DNA of 42,207 nucleotides, taken from Prevotella sp. (GTDB lineage: Bacteria > Bacteroidota > Bacteroidia > Bacteroidales > Bacteroidaceae). Shown here piece by piece: positions 30,896-39,728 of this stretch (position 1 is its first letter; each line of letters starts with the position of its first letter). Under the pieces are notes generated by a model, which saw only the letters and a list, made by a program, of their open reading frames with translations, was not told the origin of the DNA and ran no database searches. A program made the translations under genes and the position numbers. The DNA lies in the NCBI GenBank assembly GCA_017470055.1, contig JAFUFD010000106.1, positions 1 to 42,207 on the forward strand, in the 5' to 3' direction.

Positions 30896-32539
30896 ATGAA
30901 ACGATATACCATTCTGTTGTTTTTCCTGGCTGCGCTTTTGACGGTTTTCGCCCAACCTAAGCAGGAACTTCGTGCCGTATGGCTGACGACATTGGAAGGG
31001 CTCGACTGGCCCAGCACGAAAGGGACTTCCCTCGCTGTGGAGCAGAAACAGAAACAGGAACTGTGCCATATATTAGACTTGCTGAAGGAAGCGAATGTGA
31101 ATACCATCCTCTTCCAGACCCGCATCCGGGGGACGGTCACCTACCCCTCTCGCATTGAGCCTTGGGATGGCTGCGTCAGTGGTCGCTTTGGCACGGCACC
31201 CAATTACGACCCGTTGCAGTTTGCCATCGAGGAGACACATAAAAGGGGAATGGAGATTCATGCGTGGGTGGTCACCGTCCCTACGGGGAAGTGGAACAGT
31301 TATGGAGCGAGGAATCTGCGCCAGACGCATCCGGAACTGATGCGCCATGTCGGCGAGGATGCCTGTCTGAACCCGGAGGACTCTCGTACGGCTGACTATA
31401 TCGCATCCATCTGTGAGGAGATTACCCAACGGTATGACGTTGACGGAATCCACCTCGACTATATCCGATATCCTGAGACATGGAACATACGAGGCTCCCG
31501 CCAACAGGCTCGTGACAATATCACCCGTATTGTCCGTGCTATCCACCAGAAGGTGAAAGGTCTGAAGCCATGGGTCAAACTGAGTTGCTCACCTTTAGGT
31601 AAGTTTGACGACCTGACACGTTTTCCCAGCGGGGGATGGAATGCATATAATAAGGTATGCCAGAATGCTCAAGGGTGGTTGCGTGACGGACTGATGGACC
31701 AGTTATACCCTATGATGTACTATGACGGCAAGCACTACTATCCCTTTGCCGCCGATTGGAGCGAGCATCGCTACGACCGTGAGATAGCCGCTGGACTGGG
31801 TATCTACCGACTGATTCGCAGTGAGGGCAACTGGAACCTTGACGCCATCAAGCGGCAGATGTATGTCGCACGCCAACTGGGACTCGGACACTGCTATTTC
31901 CGCAGCCGCTTCCTGACAGATAACACCAAAGGACTCTACGACTTCGTTTGCGACTTCGACAGTTATCCTGCCGTCGTTCCCCCCATGCTGACTTATCAGC
32001 CTGCGCCATCGGCTCCCACTACCCTACAGATAGAGCGCACCACCATGGGCGATAATATCAGTTGGAGCGGTGCCATCGACAATAGCGATGGTGACTATCT
32101 GACATATAATGTCTATGCCTCTACCACCCAACCTGTCGACATCACGGATGGACGTAACCTGATTGCTATTCGCCAGACGCAGCAACAACTCTCTGTGCGC
32201 CGCTCTGCCGATGATCCCCCACTCTACTATGTCGTCACAGCCGTCAACCGCTATGGCATGGAGAGTACACCCGCCAACAGCCAAAAGGTGTTGGCGGATA
32301 GCCAACCGCTATCAGCCAACACCCTCATCCCCAATGACGGCAATATCCTTCGTGTTGAGAATTGTGATGAACTGCCTGGTGCTTTCTACGCCATCTATTC
32401 CATGCAAGGTATTCACCTTGTCAACAAGCCTTTCAGTTCTCTGGTGTTTATCGGCGATCTACCAAAGGGTGTCTACGAACTCCGTACCGCCAGTTACACG
32501 GGTACGAACCACCATGTCGGCTATTTCCTCATCAAATAA
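30896..32539 (+). CDS. Exported GHL10 (DUF187) glycoside hydrolase-like protein
   Basis: A 547-residue exported protein. Signal peptide 1-19 (VFA|QPKQELRAVWLTT). Residues 22-340 form the GHL10 TIM barrel: ELRAVWLTTLEGLDWPS, VNTILFQTRIRGTVTYPSRIEPWD, YDPLQFAIEETHKRGMEIHAWVV, GIHLDYIRYP, DGLMDQLYPMMYY. A fibronectin-III-like domain follows (about 370-470). The last 70 residues (YAIYSMQGIHLVNK then LPKGVYEL) look like a worn-down C-terminal sorting-type domain. Related proteins cleave peptidoglycan glycan strands; the substrate here is not proven. Confidence 0.88.
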   Translation: MKRYTILLFFLAALLTVFAQPKQELRAVWLTTLEGLDWPSTKGTSLAVEQKQKQELCHILDLLKEANVNTILFQTRIRGTVTYPSRIEPWDGCVSGRFGTAPNYDPLQFAIEETHKRGMEIHAWVVTVPTGKWNSYGARNLRQTHPELMRHVGEDACLNPEDSRTADYIASICEEITQRYDVDGIHLDYIRYPETWNIRGSRQQARDNITRIVRAIHQKVKGLKPWVKLSCSPLGKFDDLTRFPSGGWNAYNKVCQNAQGWLRDGLMDQLYPMMYYDGKHYYPFAADWSEHRYDREIAAGLGIYRLIRSEGNWNLDAIKRQMYVARQLGLGHCYFRSRFLTDNTKGLYDFVCDFDSYPAVVPPMLTYQPAPSAPTTLQIERTTMGDNISWSGAIDNSDGDYLTYNVYASTTQPVDITDGRNLIAIRQTQQQLSVRRSADDPPLYYVVTAVNRYGMESTPANSQKVLADSQPLSANTLIPNDGNILRVENCDELPGAFYAIYSMQGIHLVNKPFSSLVFIGDLPKGVYELRTASYTGTNHHVGYFLIK

Positions 32540-32550
32540 AATAATACCTC

Positions 32551-33345
32551 TCAACACTTTATCTCTATGTCCTGTTTGACATGATTACGAATCTTTGTCA
32601 GGTATGCCTTCATTCCCTTGGCGTCCTTCTGGTCGATAATCTCCAGCAACTCTTTCAGTTCCGTACGGATCTGACTGACCTGGTCGTGGGTATAGGGATT
32701 GAAGAGGATTTCCTGTAACAGGTAGTCATCCTCGTTCAGTACCCCCTTGGCAATCCTCATGTGGCGCTTAAAGGTGGTACCTGGCGCATCCTGATGCTTC
32801 ATCACGGCAGCGAAGACAAAGGTAGACACAAACGGAATACTCAACGAGTAGGCAACCGTCTTATCATGCTCCTCAAAAGTATACTCATAGATATTCAGTC
32901 CCAACTTCTGGTAGAGGTCCTTGAAGAAGATACGCCCCATGTAGTCGCCCTCACTGATAATGATGGCATTCTCCTCCGACAACTGGTTGAGGTTGGCGAA
33001 AGTGGGTCCGAACATCGGGTGAGTAGAGGCATAACGCATTCCCGTCGAATCATAAAAATCCTTCAATCCCGTTTTCACTGAGGAGATATCACTGATGATA
33101 CAGTCCTTTGGCAGATAAGGTATCACCTCCTCGAAGGCTGGAATGGTATACTTCACGGTCACGGCATTCACCACCAACTCTGGGGCAAATTCGCGAATCT
33201 CCTCTAACTCTGTGAAACGCTGGCAGTTATAGGTAAACCGCAGGCGTTTCGGATCTTTCTCAAAGACAGCGACCTCGTGGTCGAAACTCAGCAGGTCGAT
33301 GAAGAACGAGCCCATCTTTCCTGCGCCTAATACTAATATACGCAT
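32551..33345 (-). CDS. tyrA: Prephenate dehydrogenase
   Basis: A 264-residue NAD(P)-dependent prephenate dehydrogenase (tyrosine branch). The Rossmann start MRILVLGAGKMGSFF contains GAGKMG (7-12). Substrate-domain motifs: DISSVKTGLKDF, YASTHPMFGPTFANL with the conserved His, and EHDKTVAYSLSIPF. It is somewhat shorter than many TyrA proteins and has no ACT or chorismate mutase part; the mutase is carried by its neighbour. It abuts that gene (1-bp overlap at 33345) and is last in the Phe/Tyr operon. It ends 12 bp from the convergent GHL10 gene. Confidence 0.93.
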   Translation of the reverse strand: MRILVLGAGKMGSFFIDLLSFDHEVAVFEKDPKRLRFTYNCQRFTELEEIREFAPELVVNAVTVKYTIPAFEEVIPYLPKDCIISDISSVKTGLKDFYDSTGMRYASTHPMFGPTFANLNQLSEENAIIISEGDYMGRIFFKDLYQKLGLNIYEYTFEEHDKTVAYSLSIPFVSTFVFAAVMKHQDAPGTTFKRHMRIAKGVLNEDDYLLQEILFNPYTHDQVSQIRTELKELLEIIDQKDAKGMKAYLTKIRNHVKQDIEIKC

Positions 33346-34409
33346 TACTTATTGATGATTTCTATTTGCTGACGGACACTCTCCTCATGAATGCTCTCAA
33401 AGACATGAGCGACAAACTCAGGTCCCATCCCTAAGAGGGAACCCTGTGCACCACGCTTGTCAAGTATCTCGTTGTAACGGGAGGTCTGCAAGACCGTCAT
33501 GTTATGCTCCTTCTTATACTGTCCGATCTCACGACAAACACGCATACGCTTCGACAGCAAGTCCATCAACTGGTTGTCGAGTTCGTCAATCTGCTTACGC
33601 AAGGTAGTGATACCCTCCGTACTTACCTTCTCGTCACGAATGACGAGCAGAGAGAGGATATAGTCAAGCACGTCTGGGGTCACCTGCTGTTTGGCATCGC
33701 TCCATGCCTTGTCTGGATCACAATGGCTCTCGATAATCAGACCATCGAAGCCAAGGTCCATTGCTTGCTGGCACAAGGGGGCTATCAACTCTCTCCTACC
33801 TCCGATATGGCTGGGGTCGTTGATGATGGGCAACTCAGGAATACGACGATGCAACTCAATGGGAATCTGCCACATGGGCATGTTACGATAGATCTTCTTG
33901 TCGTAACTGGAGAAGCCACGATGAATAGCACCCAGACGCTTCACACCAGCCTGATTCAGACGCTCCAACGCTCCAATCCATAACTCCAGGTCAGGATTGA
34001 CCGGGTTTTTCACGAAGACAGGCACATCGACACCTTTCAAGGCATCGGCAAGTGCCTGCATGGCAAAGGGATTCGCAGAGGTACGGGCACCTACCCACAG
34101 GATATCAATGCCGTATTTCAGACACAACTCGACATGCTCTGGTGTTGCCACCTCCGTCGACACGAGCATCTTCGTCTCCTCCTTGACCTGTTTCATCCAG
34201 ACAAGGGCAGGCTCTCCATGTCCCTCAAAGCCTCCTGGCTTGGTACGTGGCTTCCAGACTCCCGCACGGAAGTTATGACAGCCAAACATCGCCAGTTGCT
34301 TTGCCGTGTTCATCACTTGCTCCTCACTCTCAGCACTGCAGGGTCCTGCAATGACGAAGGGGCGTTCATTGTCACTCGGAAGATTCAGTTTTTCTAATTC
34401 CAGTTCCAT
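33345..34409 (-). CDS. Bifunctional DAHP synthase / chorismate mutase
   Basis: A 354-residue fusion. Residues 1-255 are a KDO8P-type DAHP synthase: FVIAGPCSAESEEQVM, FRAGVWKPRTKPGGFEG, VSTEVATPEHVE, LWVGARTSANPFAMQAL, FVKNPVNPDLELWIGAL, INDPSHIGGRRELI. Residues about 260-354 are an AroQ-type chorismate mutase: LRKQIDELDNQLMDLLSKRMRVCREIGQYKKEHNM with the usual Arg/Lys/Asp/Glu set. It catalyses the first shikimate step and the chorismate-to-prephenate step. The mutase domain probably gives feedback by prephenate, as in related fusions. Lies between aminotransferase and tyrA. Confidence 0.95.
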   Translation of the reverse strand: MELELEKLNLPSDNERPFVIAGPCSAESEEQVMNTAKQLAMFGCHNFRAGVWKPRTKPGGFEGHGEPALVWMKQVKEETKMLVSTEVATPEHVELCLKYGIDILWVGARTSANPFAMQALADALKGVDVPVFVKNPVNPDLELWIGALERLNQAGVKRLGAIHRGFSSYDKKIYRNMPMWQIPIELHRRIPELPIINDPSHIGGRRELIAPLCQQAMDLGFDGLIIESHCDPDKAWSDAKQQVTPDVLDYILSLLVIRDEKVSTEGITTLRKQIDELDNQLMDLLSKRMRVCREIGQYKKEHNMTVLQTSRYNEILDKRGAQGSLLGMGPEFVAHVFESIHEESVRQQIEIINK

Positions 34410-34411
34410 AA

Positions 34412-35581
34412 TTATATTGCTTTTTTGATTCTTTCTAATGCTTCTTTAATCTTCTCCTCCTTAGCACAGAGGGAGATGCGGATATATCGCTCGCCATTCG
34501 AGCCGAAGATAAAGCCTGGGGTGATGAAGACACGAGCCTCATGGAGCACACGCTCCGTCAGATCCTCTACATGATCATACTTAGCGGGAATCTTTCCCCA
34601 GAGGAACATGCCCACTTGACTATTGTCGTAAGTACAGTCCAGCACATCCATGATCTGCTCGGCATACTGGCGACGACGGGCATAGGTCTCGATATTCGCC
34701 ACACGATGCCACTCATCCGTATTGTCGTAAGCCTCAGCGGCGGCAAGTTGGATGCCACGGAACGTACCGCTCTCGATATTCGACTGTACTTTCAGAATCC
34801 ATGAGATAAACTCCGCATTCGAGGCACAGAGTCCCACACGCCATCCAGGCATGTTATGCGACTTCGACATGGAGTTAAACTCAATGCAGCAGTCCTTGGC
34901 ACCTGGTACTTGCAGCAGCGACAGATGCTCCTCGTTCAGGATAAAGGAATAAGGGTTGTCGTTGACTACGACGATGTTATGCTCCTTGGCAAACCTCACC
35001 AGTCGCTCATAGGTCTCACGACGTGCATTACCCCCCGTCGGCATATTGGGATAGTTGGTCCACATTAGTCTTACGTTCGAGAGGTCCATCCGCTCCAACT
35101 CGTCGAAGTCAGGTTGCCAACCGTTATCCTCACGCAGGTTGTAGTTGACAATCTTCGCACCTAATATCTTACTCAGTGAGGTATAGGTGGGATAGCCGGG
35201 ATTGGGTACCAGCACCCCATCGCCAGGATTGACGAAAGCGAGGGTGACATGAAGGATACCCTCCTTAGAGCCTATCAAAGGCAATAACTCCGTCTTCGCA
35301 TCAAGGTCTACATTGTACCAACGCTTGTAGAAACGAGCCATCGCCTCACGCAACTCCGGGGTACCCATCGTAGGCTGGTAGCCATGGGCATTAGGCTGAT
35401 GCGCCACCTCACACAGTTTCTCTATGGTCTGGGCTGAGGGCGGCATATCAGGACTGCCGATGGCAAGACTGATGATGTCCTTGCCCTCCGCATTGAGTTG
35501 GGCGACCTCTTTCAGTTTACGACTGAAATAGTACTCCTGCACTAAACTTAATCTCTCTGCTGGTTGTATCTCAGTAATCAT
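34412..35581 (-). CDS. Class I/II aminotransferase, probable aromatic amino acid aminotransferase
   Basis: A 389-residue fold-type I PLP enzyme. GSPDMPPS and HGYQPTMGTPELREAMARFY near the N-terminus; NPGYPTY; NYPNMPTGG; NDNPYS with the PLP-binding Asp208; the Schiff-base lysine Lys240 in NSMSKSHNMPGWRVG; conserved Arg near the C-terminus in ERYIRISLC. General appearance is close to LL-DAP/aspartate aminotransferases, but its place in the pheA-DAHPS/CM-tyrA operon points to the last step of Phe and Tyr synthesis (phenylpyruvate and hydroxyphenylpyruvate). Starts 26 bp after pheA. Confidence 0.9.
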   Translation of the reverse strand: MITEIQPAERLSLVQEYYFSRKLKEVAQLNAEGKDIISLAIGSPDMPPSAQTIEKLCEVAHQPNAHGYQPTMGTPELREAMARFYKRWYNVDLDAKTELLPLIGSKEGILHVTLAFVNPGDGVLVPNPGYPTYTSLSKILGAKIVNYNLREDNGWQPDFDELERMDLSNVRLMWTNYPNMPTGGNARRETYERLVRFAKEHNIVVVNDNPYSFILNEEHLSLLQVPGAKDCCIEFNSMSKSHNMPGWRVGLCASNAEFISWILKVQSNIESGTFRGIQLAAAEAYDNTDEWHRVANIETYARRRQYAEQIMDVLDCTYDNSQVGMFLWGKIPAKYDHVEDLTERVLHEARVFITPGFIFGSNGERYIRISLCAKEEKIKEALERIKKAI

Positions 35582-35607
35582 AATTCCTAATTACTAATTT
35601 CTAATTA

Positions 35608-36450
35608 CTAATTCGTTTGTTTTCCGTCTCTGTATTCACCTAATATCTTGAAGTCTTTGGTCAATGGAATGATGGCGTCAATCGACTGGCGATAGCGGGT
35701 TAAGTCGTCGTACATCACATCGACATAGAACAAATACTCCCACTCCCGTCCAATAATCGGCAACGACTGGATCTTCGTCAGATTGATCTTATAGAAGGAG
35801 AGGATAGCAAGGACATGCGACAGACTACCCTCCTCATGGGGCAGTGAGAAGACGATGCTCGCCTTGTTTGCCTCCGTCAACGGACGGAGCAGGTCTGCCT
35901 TGTTGGGATTCGAGACCACGAGGAAGCGGGTGAAGTTATGCTTGTTATCCTCAATATGGTCCTCCAGCACTTTCAGTCCATAGTGTCTTGCCGCCTCCGC
36001 ATGACAGATGGCCGCCCACCCTTTCTTCTGTCCCTCGGCAATCATCTTGGCGCTACCAGCCGTATCCTCAGCCTCCACATTCTTCATCGTGGGATGCTGG
36101 GCAAGGAACTCACGACACTGCATGAGTGCCACAGGATGGGAATGGATCTCCGTAATGGTGTCCCAATCGTCGTCGGGCAGACAACAGATACAATGGGAGA
36201 TATGCAGTTTATGCTCTCCCACGATGGTGGTGCCGGAGTCACGCAACAACTCGTAGTTATGCAGCAACGAGCCCGCAATAGTGTTCTCGATGGCAACCAT
36301 GCCAATGGTCGTGGGGTCTTGCTTGATATGCTGAAACACCTGCTCGAAGGTGGCGCAGCAGATCAGTTGTATCTGCTCATCCTCGAAAAACAGATGCGCT
36401 GCGATGTCGTGGAACGACCCGACCAGTCCTTGTATTGCTATTCTCTTCAT
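35608..36450 (-). CDS. pheA: Prephenate dehydratase
   Basis: A 280-residue enzyme converting prephenate to phenylpyruvate. The PDT domain begins IAIQGLVGSFHDIAA and includes MVAIENTIAGSLLHNYELL; the catalytic TRF motif is at 174-176 (HNFTRFLVV). A C-terminal ACT domain (about 198-275) has EGSLSHVLAILSFYKINLTKIQSLPI, the site of feedback by phenylalanine. No chorismate mutase part. First gene of the Phe/Tyr operon, behind a leader with alternative hairpins (36461-36562). Confidence 0.95.
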   Translation of the reverse strand: MKRIAIQGLVGSFHDIAAHLFFEDEQIQLICCATFEQVFQHIKQDPTTIGMVAIENTIAGSLLHNYELLRDSGTTIVGEHKLHISHCICCLPDDDWDTITEIHSHPVALMQCREFLAQHPTMKNVEAEDTAGSAKMIAEGQKKGWAAICHAEAARHYGLKVLEDHIEDNKHNFTRFLVVSNPNKADLLRPLTEANKASIVFSLPHEEGSLSHVLAILSFYKINLTKIQSLPIIGREWEYLFYVDVMYDDLTRYRQSIDAIIPLTKDFKILGEYRDGKQTN

Positions 36451-36460
36451 ATCTTCATTA

Positions 36461-36562
36461 TTTAAAAAGAAACTCCGCTTTCACTTGTTCTGTGAAGCGG
36501 AGCCTTATTTCATTTCTTCAATCTTTCAATTTTAATTTCTTACATACGACTTCCCGCTTCAC
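36461..36562 (-). promoter_or_regulatory. Attenuator-like leader of the Phe/Tyr operon
   Basis: On the minus strand three segments can pair in two exclusive ways. Segment 1 (36562-36554, GTGAAGCGG) pairs perfectly over 9 bp with part of segment 2 (36502-36492, CTCCGCTTCAC). Segment 2 also pairs with segment 3 (36484-36473, GTGAAAGCGGAG) to make an 11-bp stem followed by TTTCTTTTT, a full intrinsic terminator ahead of pheA. Choosing 1:2 would prevent 2:3. No conventional Phe-rich leader peptide is evident before the terminator; a GTG frame overlapping segment 3 would read VKAEFLFK. Confidence 0.68.
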
Positions 36563-36571
36563 AATTCCCTG

Positions 36572-36579
36572 CAAAGTAA
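36572..36579 (-). promoter_or_regulatory. Possible -7 box of the Phe/Tyr operon
   Basis: The minus strand reads TTACTTTG at 36579-36572, one base off TAnnTTTG, about 120 nt before the pheA ATG. A transcript from here would begin just before segment 1 of the attenuator. No good -33 box is seen. Confidence 0.4.
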
Positions 36580-36707
36580 AAATAAAAGCCGTAAAAGTAA
36601 GCGTTTCTATTCAACATGGTTCTGTCGTTTTTGTCTTATTGGGTGCAAAATTATAATATTTTCCGTAATTACACAAACATTTTGAAAGAAAAATCGAAAA
36701 AAAGTTA

Positions 36708-36715
36708 TAATTTTG
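36708..36715 (+). promoter_or_regulatory. -7 promoter box of the P-type ATPase gene
   Basis: TAATTTTG matches the consensus; ATG follows at 36724, so the leader would be very short. A TTTG is found at 36681-36684, a little further than usual. Confidence 0.5.
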
Positions 36716-36723
36716 CATTTGTT

Positions 36724-38598
36724 ATGGAGAAAAAGACATTTGCCGTATTAGGAATGATGTGTGCGGGATGTGCCGCCAATGTAGAGAAGCGACTCAACCA
36801 GACGGAGGGAGTCGTCTCTGCCGCAGTCAACCTCCCTGCCCGTACGGCAATGATAGAATACAACGAGCAAATCACGTCGCCAGAGCAGATGAAGGCGGCT
36901 CTTGCTGGAATCGGCTACGACATGGTGGTGGAGGAAGACCGCAATGTGGAGGCGATAGAGCGACAGACCTATAAGAGCCTGCGCAACAAGGTCATCATCT
37001 CATGGGTCTTCGCACTGTTGGTGATGGCTATCTCAATGGGACCTATTAAAATAGGTACACGCGATACAGCAAACCAGACGATGCTGATTCTCTCCCTGTT
37101 GAATATCCTGTATTGTGGCAGACAGTTCTATGTGAACGCTGTGCGACAGTTGTTGCATGCCTCCGCGAATATGGACACCTTGGTAGCACTCTCCACGGGT
37201 ATCTCTTTCCTCTTCAGTGCGTTCAACACTTTCTGGGGCGAGTCATATTGGGGTACACAGGGGATGGAATGGCACACCTATTTCGATGCCTCCGTGATGA
37301 TTATCACCTTCGTGCTTACAGGCAGACTGATGGAGGAGCGTGCCAAGCACAGTACCGCCTCTGCCATCCGTGCTTTGATGGGACTGACTCCTAAGACGGC
37401 ACATCTGATAGACACTGGCGACGTGGTGGAGGTTCCCATCTCCGCCATCCAACCTGGTGATACGATAGAGGTGCGCCCTGGTGAAAAAATTCCTGTAGAC
37501 GGTCGTGTGGTAGGCGATGGCATCGCCCACATCGACGAGTCAGCGATGACGGGTGAGTCGGTCGCTGTAGAGAAACATACTGGCGATAAGGTGCTTGCTG
37601 GAACGATTGTCCGTGAGGGCACTTTCCGTTTCAAGGCGGAGGAGGTCGGACAGAAGACTGTCCTCGCTAATATGATTCGAATGGTGCAGGAGGCACAGGG
37701 GTCGAAGGCACCCGTCCAGCGTATCGTCGACAAAATAGCCCTCGTCTTCGTCCCTGCCGTGGGAGGTATCGCCCTGTTGACATTCCTCGCCTGGTATCTG
37801 ATAGGAGGTCATGCATACCTGCCCCAGGCGATTCTCTCCGCAGTCAGTGTCTTAGTGATTGCCTGTCCCTGTGCCATGGGACTTGCCACTCCTACTGCCT
37901 TGATGGTAGGTATCGGCAAGGCAGCGGAGAAAAACATCCTCATCAAAGACGCTACCGCCTTGGAGGAGATCCGCCATATCAACGCAATGGTGATAGACAA
38001 GACGGGCACCCTCACCCAACCTACAACACCTACCACACCTACCGAGACCCTCAAGCCCCACGCTCAAGAGGCGATGCAACAGTTGCAGGACATGGGTATC
38101 GAGGTCTATATGATGAGTGGCGATAAAGAGGAGCGTGCCGCCTATATCGCCCAAGAAGCCCATATAGCCCATTATCGCTCAGAGGTGAAGCCCCAAGACA
38201 AGGAGGACTTGGTGCGTGACCTACAGGCACGAGGCAAGCATGTTGCCATGGTGGGGGACGGCATCAATGACTCACAGGCACTTGCAGCCGCTGATGTCAG
38301 CATTGCGATGGGCAAAGGTACCGATGTGGCAATGGATGTCGCACAAGTCACGCTGATGGGCTCCGACCTCCGTCGTATTCCAGAGGCTATCAGCCTGTCG
38401 AAGCAAACCGTCAATATGATTCACCAGAACCTGTTCTGGGCATTCATCTATAATATCATCTGTATACCATTAGCGGCAGGACTCCCCTACCTCATCGGAC
38501 TCTCGTGGCAGATCACACCCATGTGGGCTTCCGCTCTGATGGCGTTCTCCAGTGTCAGCGTGGTACTGAATAGTCTGAGGTTAAAATTGAAAAGTTGA
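36724..38598 (+). CDS. Heavy-metal (Cu-type) P1B ATPase lacking the nucleotide-binding domain
   Basis: A 624-residue inner-membrane protein. Start ATG 36724 (MEKKTFAVLGMMCAGCAANVEKRL); the HMA domain (1-70) has the metal site Cys13/Cys16. Membrane segments about 88-200; actuator domain with DESAMTGES (271-279); the ion-site motif CPC (381-383) in IACPCAMGLATPTALM, typical of Cu+ exporters. The P domain has DKTGTLT with Asp425, SGDK (465-468) and GDGINDSQAL (511-520). Between DKTGTLT and SGDK only about 33 residues remain (QPTTPTTPTETLKPHAQ...), where normal members hold an N domain of over 100 residues. The reading frame is intact. It may work poorly as a pump, or not by ATP hydrolysis at all. 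Confidence 0.88.
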   Translation: MEKKTFAVLGMMCAGCAANVEKRLNQTEGVVSAAVNLPARTAMIEYNEQITSPEQMKAALAGIGYDMVVEEDRNVEAIERQTYKSLRNKVIISWVFALLVMAISMGPIKIGTRDTANQTMLILSLLNILYCGRQFYVNAVRQLLHASANMDTLVALSTGISFLFSAFNTFWGESYWGTQGMEWHTYFDASVMIITFVLTGRLMEERAKHSTASAIRALMGLTPKTAHLIDTGDVVEVPISAIQPGDTIEVRPGEKIPVDGRVVGDGIAHIDESAMTGESVAVEKHTGDKVLAGTIVREGTFRFKAEEVGQKTVLANMIRMVQEAQGSKAPVQRIVDKIALVFVPAVGGIALLTFLAWYLIGGHAYLPQAILSAVSVLVIACPCAMGLATPTALMVGIGKAAEKNILIKDATALEEIRHINAMVIDKTGTLTQPTTPTTPTETLKPHAQEAMQQLQDMGIEVYMMSGDKEERAAYIAQEAHIAHYRSEVKPQDKEDLVRDLQARGKHVAMVGDGINDSQALAAADVSIAMGKGTDVAMDVAQVTLMGSDLRRIPEAISLSKQTVNMIHQNLFWAFIYNIICIPLAAGLPYLIGLSWQITPMWASALMAFSSVSVVLNSLRLKLKS

Positions 38599-38602
38599 AG
38601 AT

Positions 38603-39712
38603 ATGGAACGAAAAGAGATTACATTCGACATGTTTGTGCGCGGCTTCCTTGCCGTCATCATCGCAGTGGGTATCTATCTGTTGCTCGACCGCCTGAGCGG
38701 TGTGCTACTGCCCTTCTTCCTGGCGTGGCTCATCGCCTATCTGCTCTTCCCACTGGTGAAGTTCTTCCAGTATCGCTGTAAGATGCGCTTCCGTATCGTA
38801 GCGATTCTATGTACCTTCATCGTGGTCATTGCCGTTCTGACAGGTGTCTTCTGGTTAATGATTCCTCCTATCGTCAACGAGAGTATAAGGGTGAAGGACA
38901 TGCTGATAGAGTATGTCACACAGGACGGTACGATGAGTAATATCCCTGACCAGATAGAGGTGTTCCTGAAAGAGCACCTCACCACAGAGGATATCAAGGC
39001 AATCGTGACACAGGAGGGTTTTCTGAATACCATCAAGGAGACGATGCCGAAGGTGTGGGATGTCATCATGGGCTCTGTCAACGCCCTCTCGGGACTGGTG
39101 ACTGCGGCAATGGTCGCCATCTATACTCTCTTCATCCTGCTCGACTACGAGAAGTTCACGAAGGGCTGGTCTAACCTGTTGCCTGAGCGTTTCCGTAACA
39201 TTGCCGTCAGACTGGTCGCTGATGTGGGGGAAGGTATGAACAAGTATTTCCGTGGACAAGGCGTGGTCGCCTTCTGTGTGGGTATCCTGTTCAGTATCGG
39301 TTTCCTGATCATCGACTTCCCCATGGCAGTGGGTCTGGGCATGTTCATCGGACTGTTGAACATGGTGCCTTACCTGCAATTGATCGGATTTATCCCCGCC
39401 ATCCTGCTTGCCATCGTCAAGGCGGCGGACACTGGACAGAACTTCTGGTTTATCATGCTGATGGTGGTGATTGTCTTCGCTGTGGTGCAGATCATCCAAG
39501 ACACTTTCCTCACCCCGAAGATCATGGGTAAGGTGATGGGACTCAATGCCGCTATCATCCTGCTCTCCCTCTCCATCTGGGGTTCCCTATTAGGTATGCT
39601 CGGCATGATAATCGCCCTGCCGATGACCACCTTACTGCTGACCTACTACCAACGGTACGTCATCAGACATCAGAAAGAAATCGAGGAGGAAGAAAAGAAG
39701 GAAGGCGAGTAA
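38603..39712 (+). CDS. AI-2E family transporter (PF01594)
   Basis: A 369-residue polytopic membrane protein. Two N-terminal spans (FLAVIIAVGIYLLLDRLSGVLLPFFLAWLIAYLLFPLV), a third (IVAILCTFIVVIAVLTGVFWLMI), a long soluble loop (about 95-160), then the C-terminal set with RGQGVVAFCVGILFSIGFLI, the family motif GLGMFIGLLNMVPYLQLIGFIPAILLAI and PKIMGKVMGLNAAIILLSL. Family members export varied small substrates; the name does not prove AI-2 transport. It begins 4 bp after the ATPase stop. The acidic, charged tail (EIEEEEKKEGE) is coded by the terminator stem. Confidence 0.9.
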   Translation: MERKEITFDMFVRGFLAVIIAVGIYLLLDRLSGVLLPFFLAWLIAYLLFPLVKFFQYRCKMRFRIVAILCTFIVVIAVLTGVFWLMIPPIVNESIRVKDMLIEYVTQDGTMSNIPDQIEVFLKEHLTTEDIKAIVTQEGFLNTIKETMPKVWDVIMGSVNALSGLVTAAMVAIYTLFILLDYEKFTKGWSNLLPERFRNIAVRLVADVGEGMNKYFRGQGVVAFCVGILFSIGFLIIDFPMAVGLGMFIGLLNMVPYLQLIGFIPAILLAIVKAADTGQNFWFIMLMVVIVFAVVQIIQDTFLTPKIMGKVMGLNAAIILLSLSIWGSLLGMLGMIIALPMTTLLLTYYQRYVIRHQKEIEEEEKKEGE

Positions 39713-39728
39713 GCCTTCCTTCTTTTTC
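39696..39728 (+). terminator. Terminator after the AI-2E family gene
   Basis: AGAAGGAAGGC (39696-39706) pairs with GCCTTCCTTCT (39713-39723) around a 6-nt loop containing the stop codon, followed by TTTT. The opposite strand also ends in a T-rich run, so it may serve the convergent C1B gene too. Confidence 0.85.

Noticed and set aside
30811-31140. N-terminal extension of cstA
   Set aside because: It would cross the divergent promoters and the 5' part of the GHL10 gene; the family start is MISFSLSL at 30810.
38855-39499. Long minus-strand ORF opposite the AI-2E family gene
   Set aside because: It is a His/Asp/Gln-rich shadow of a membrane protein gene with no family match by eye.
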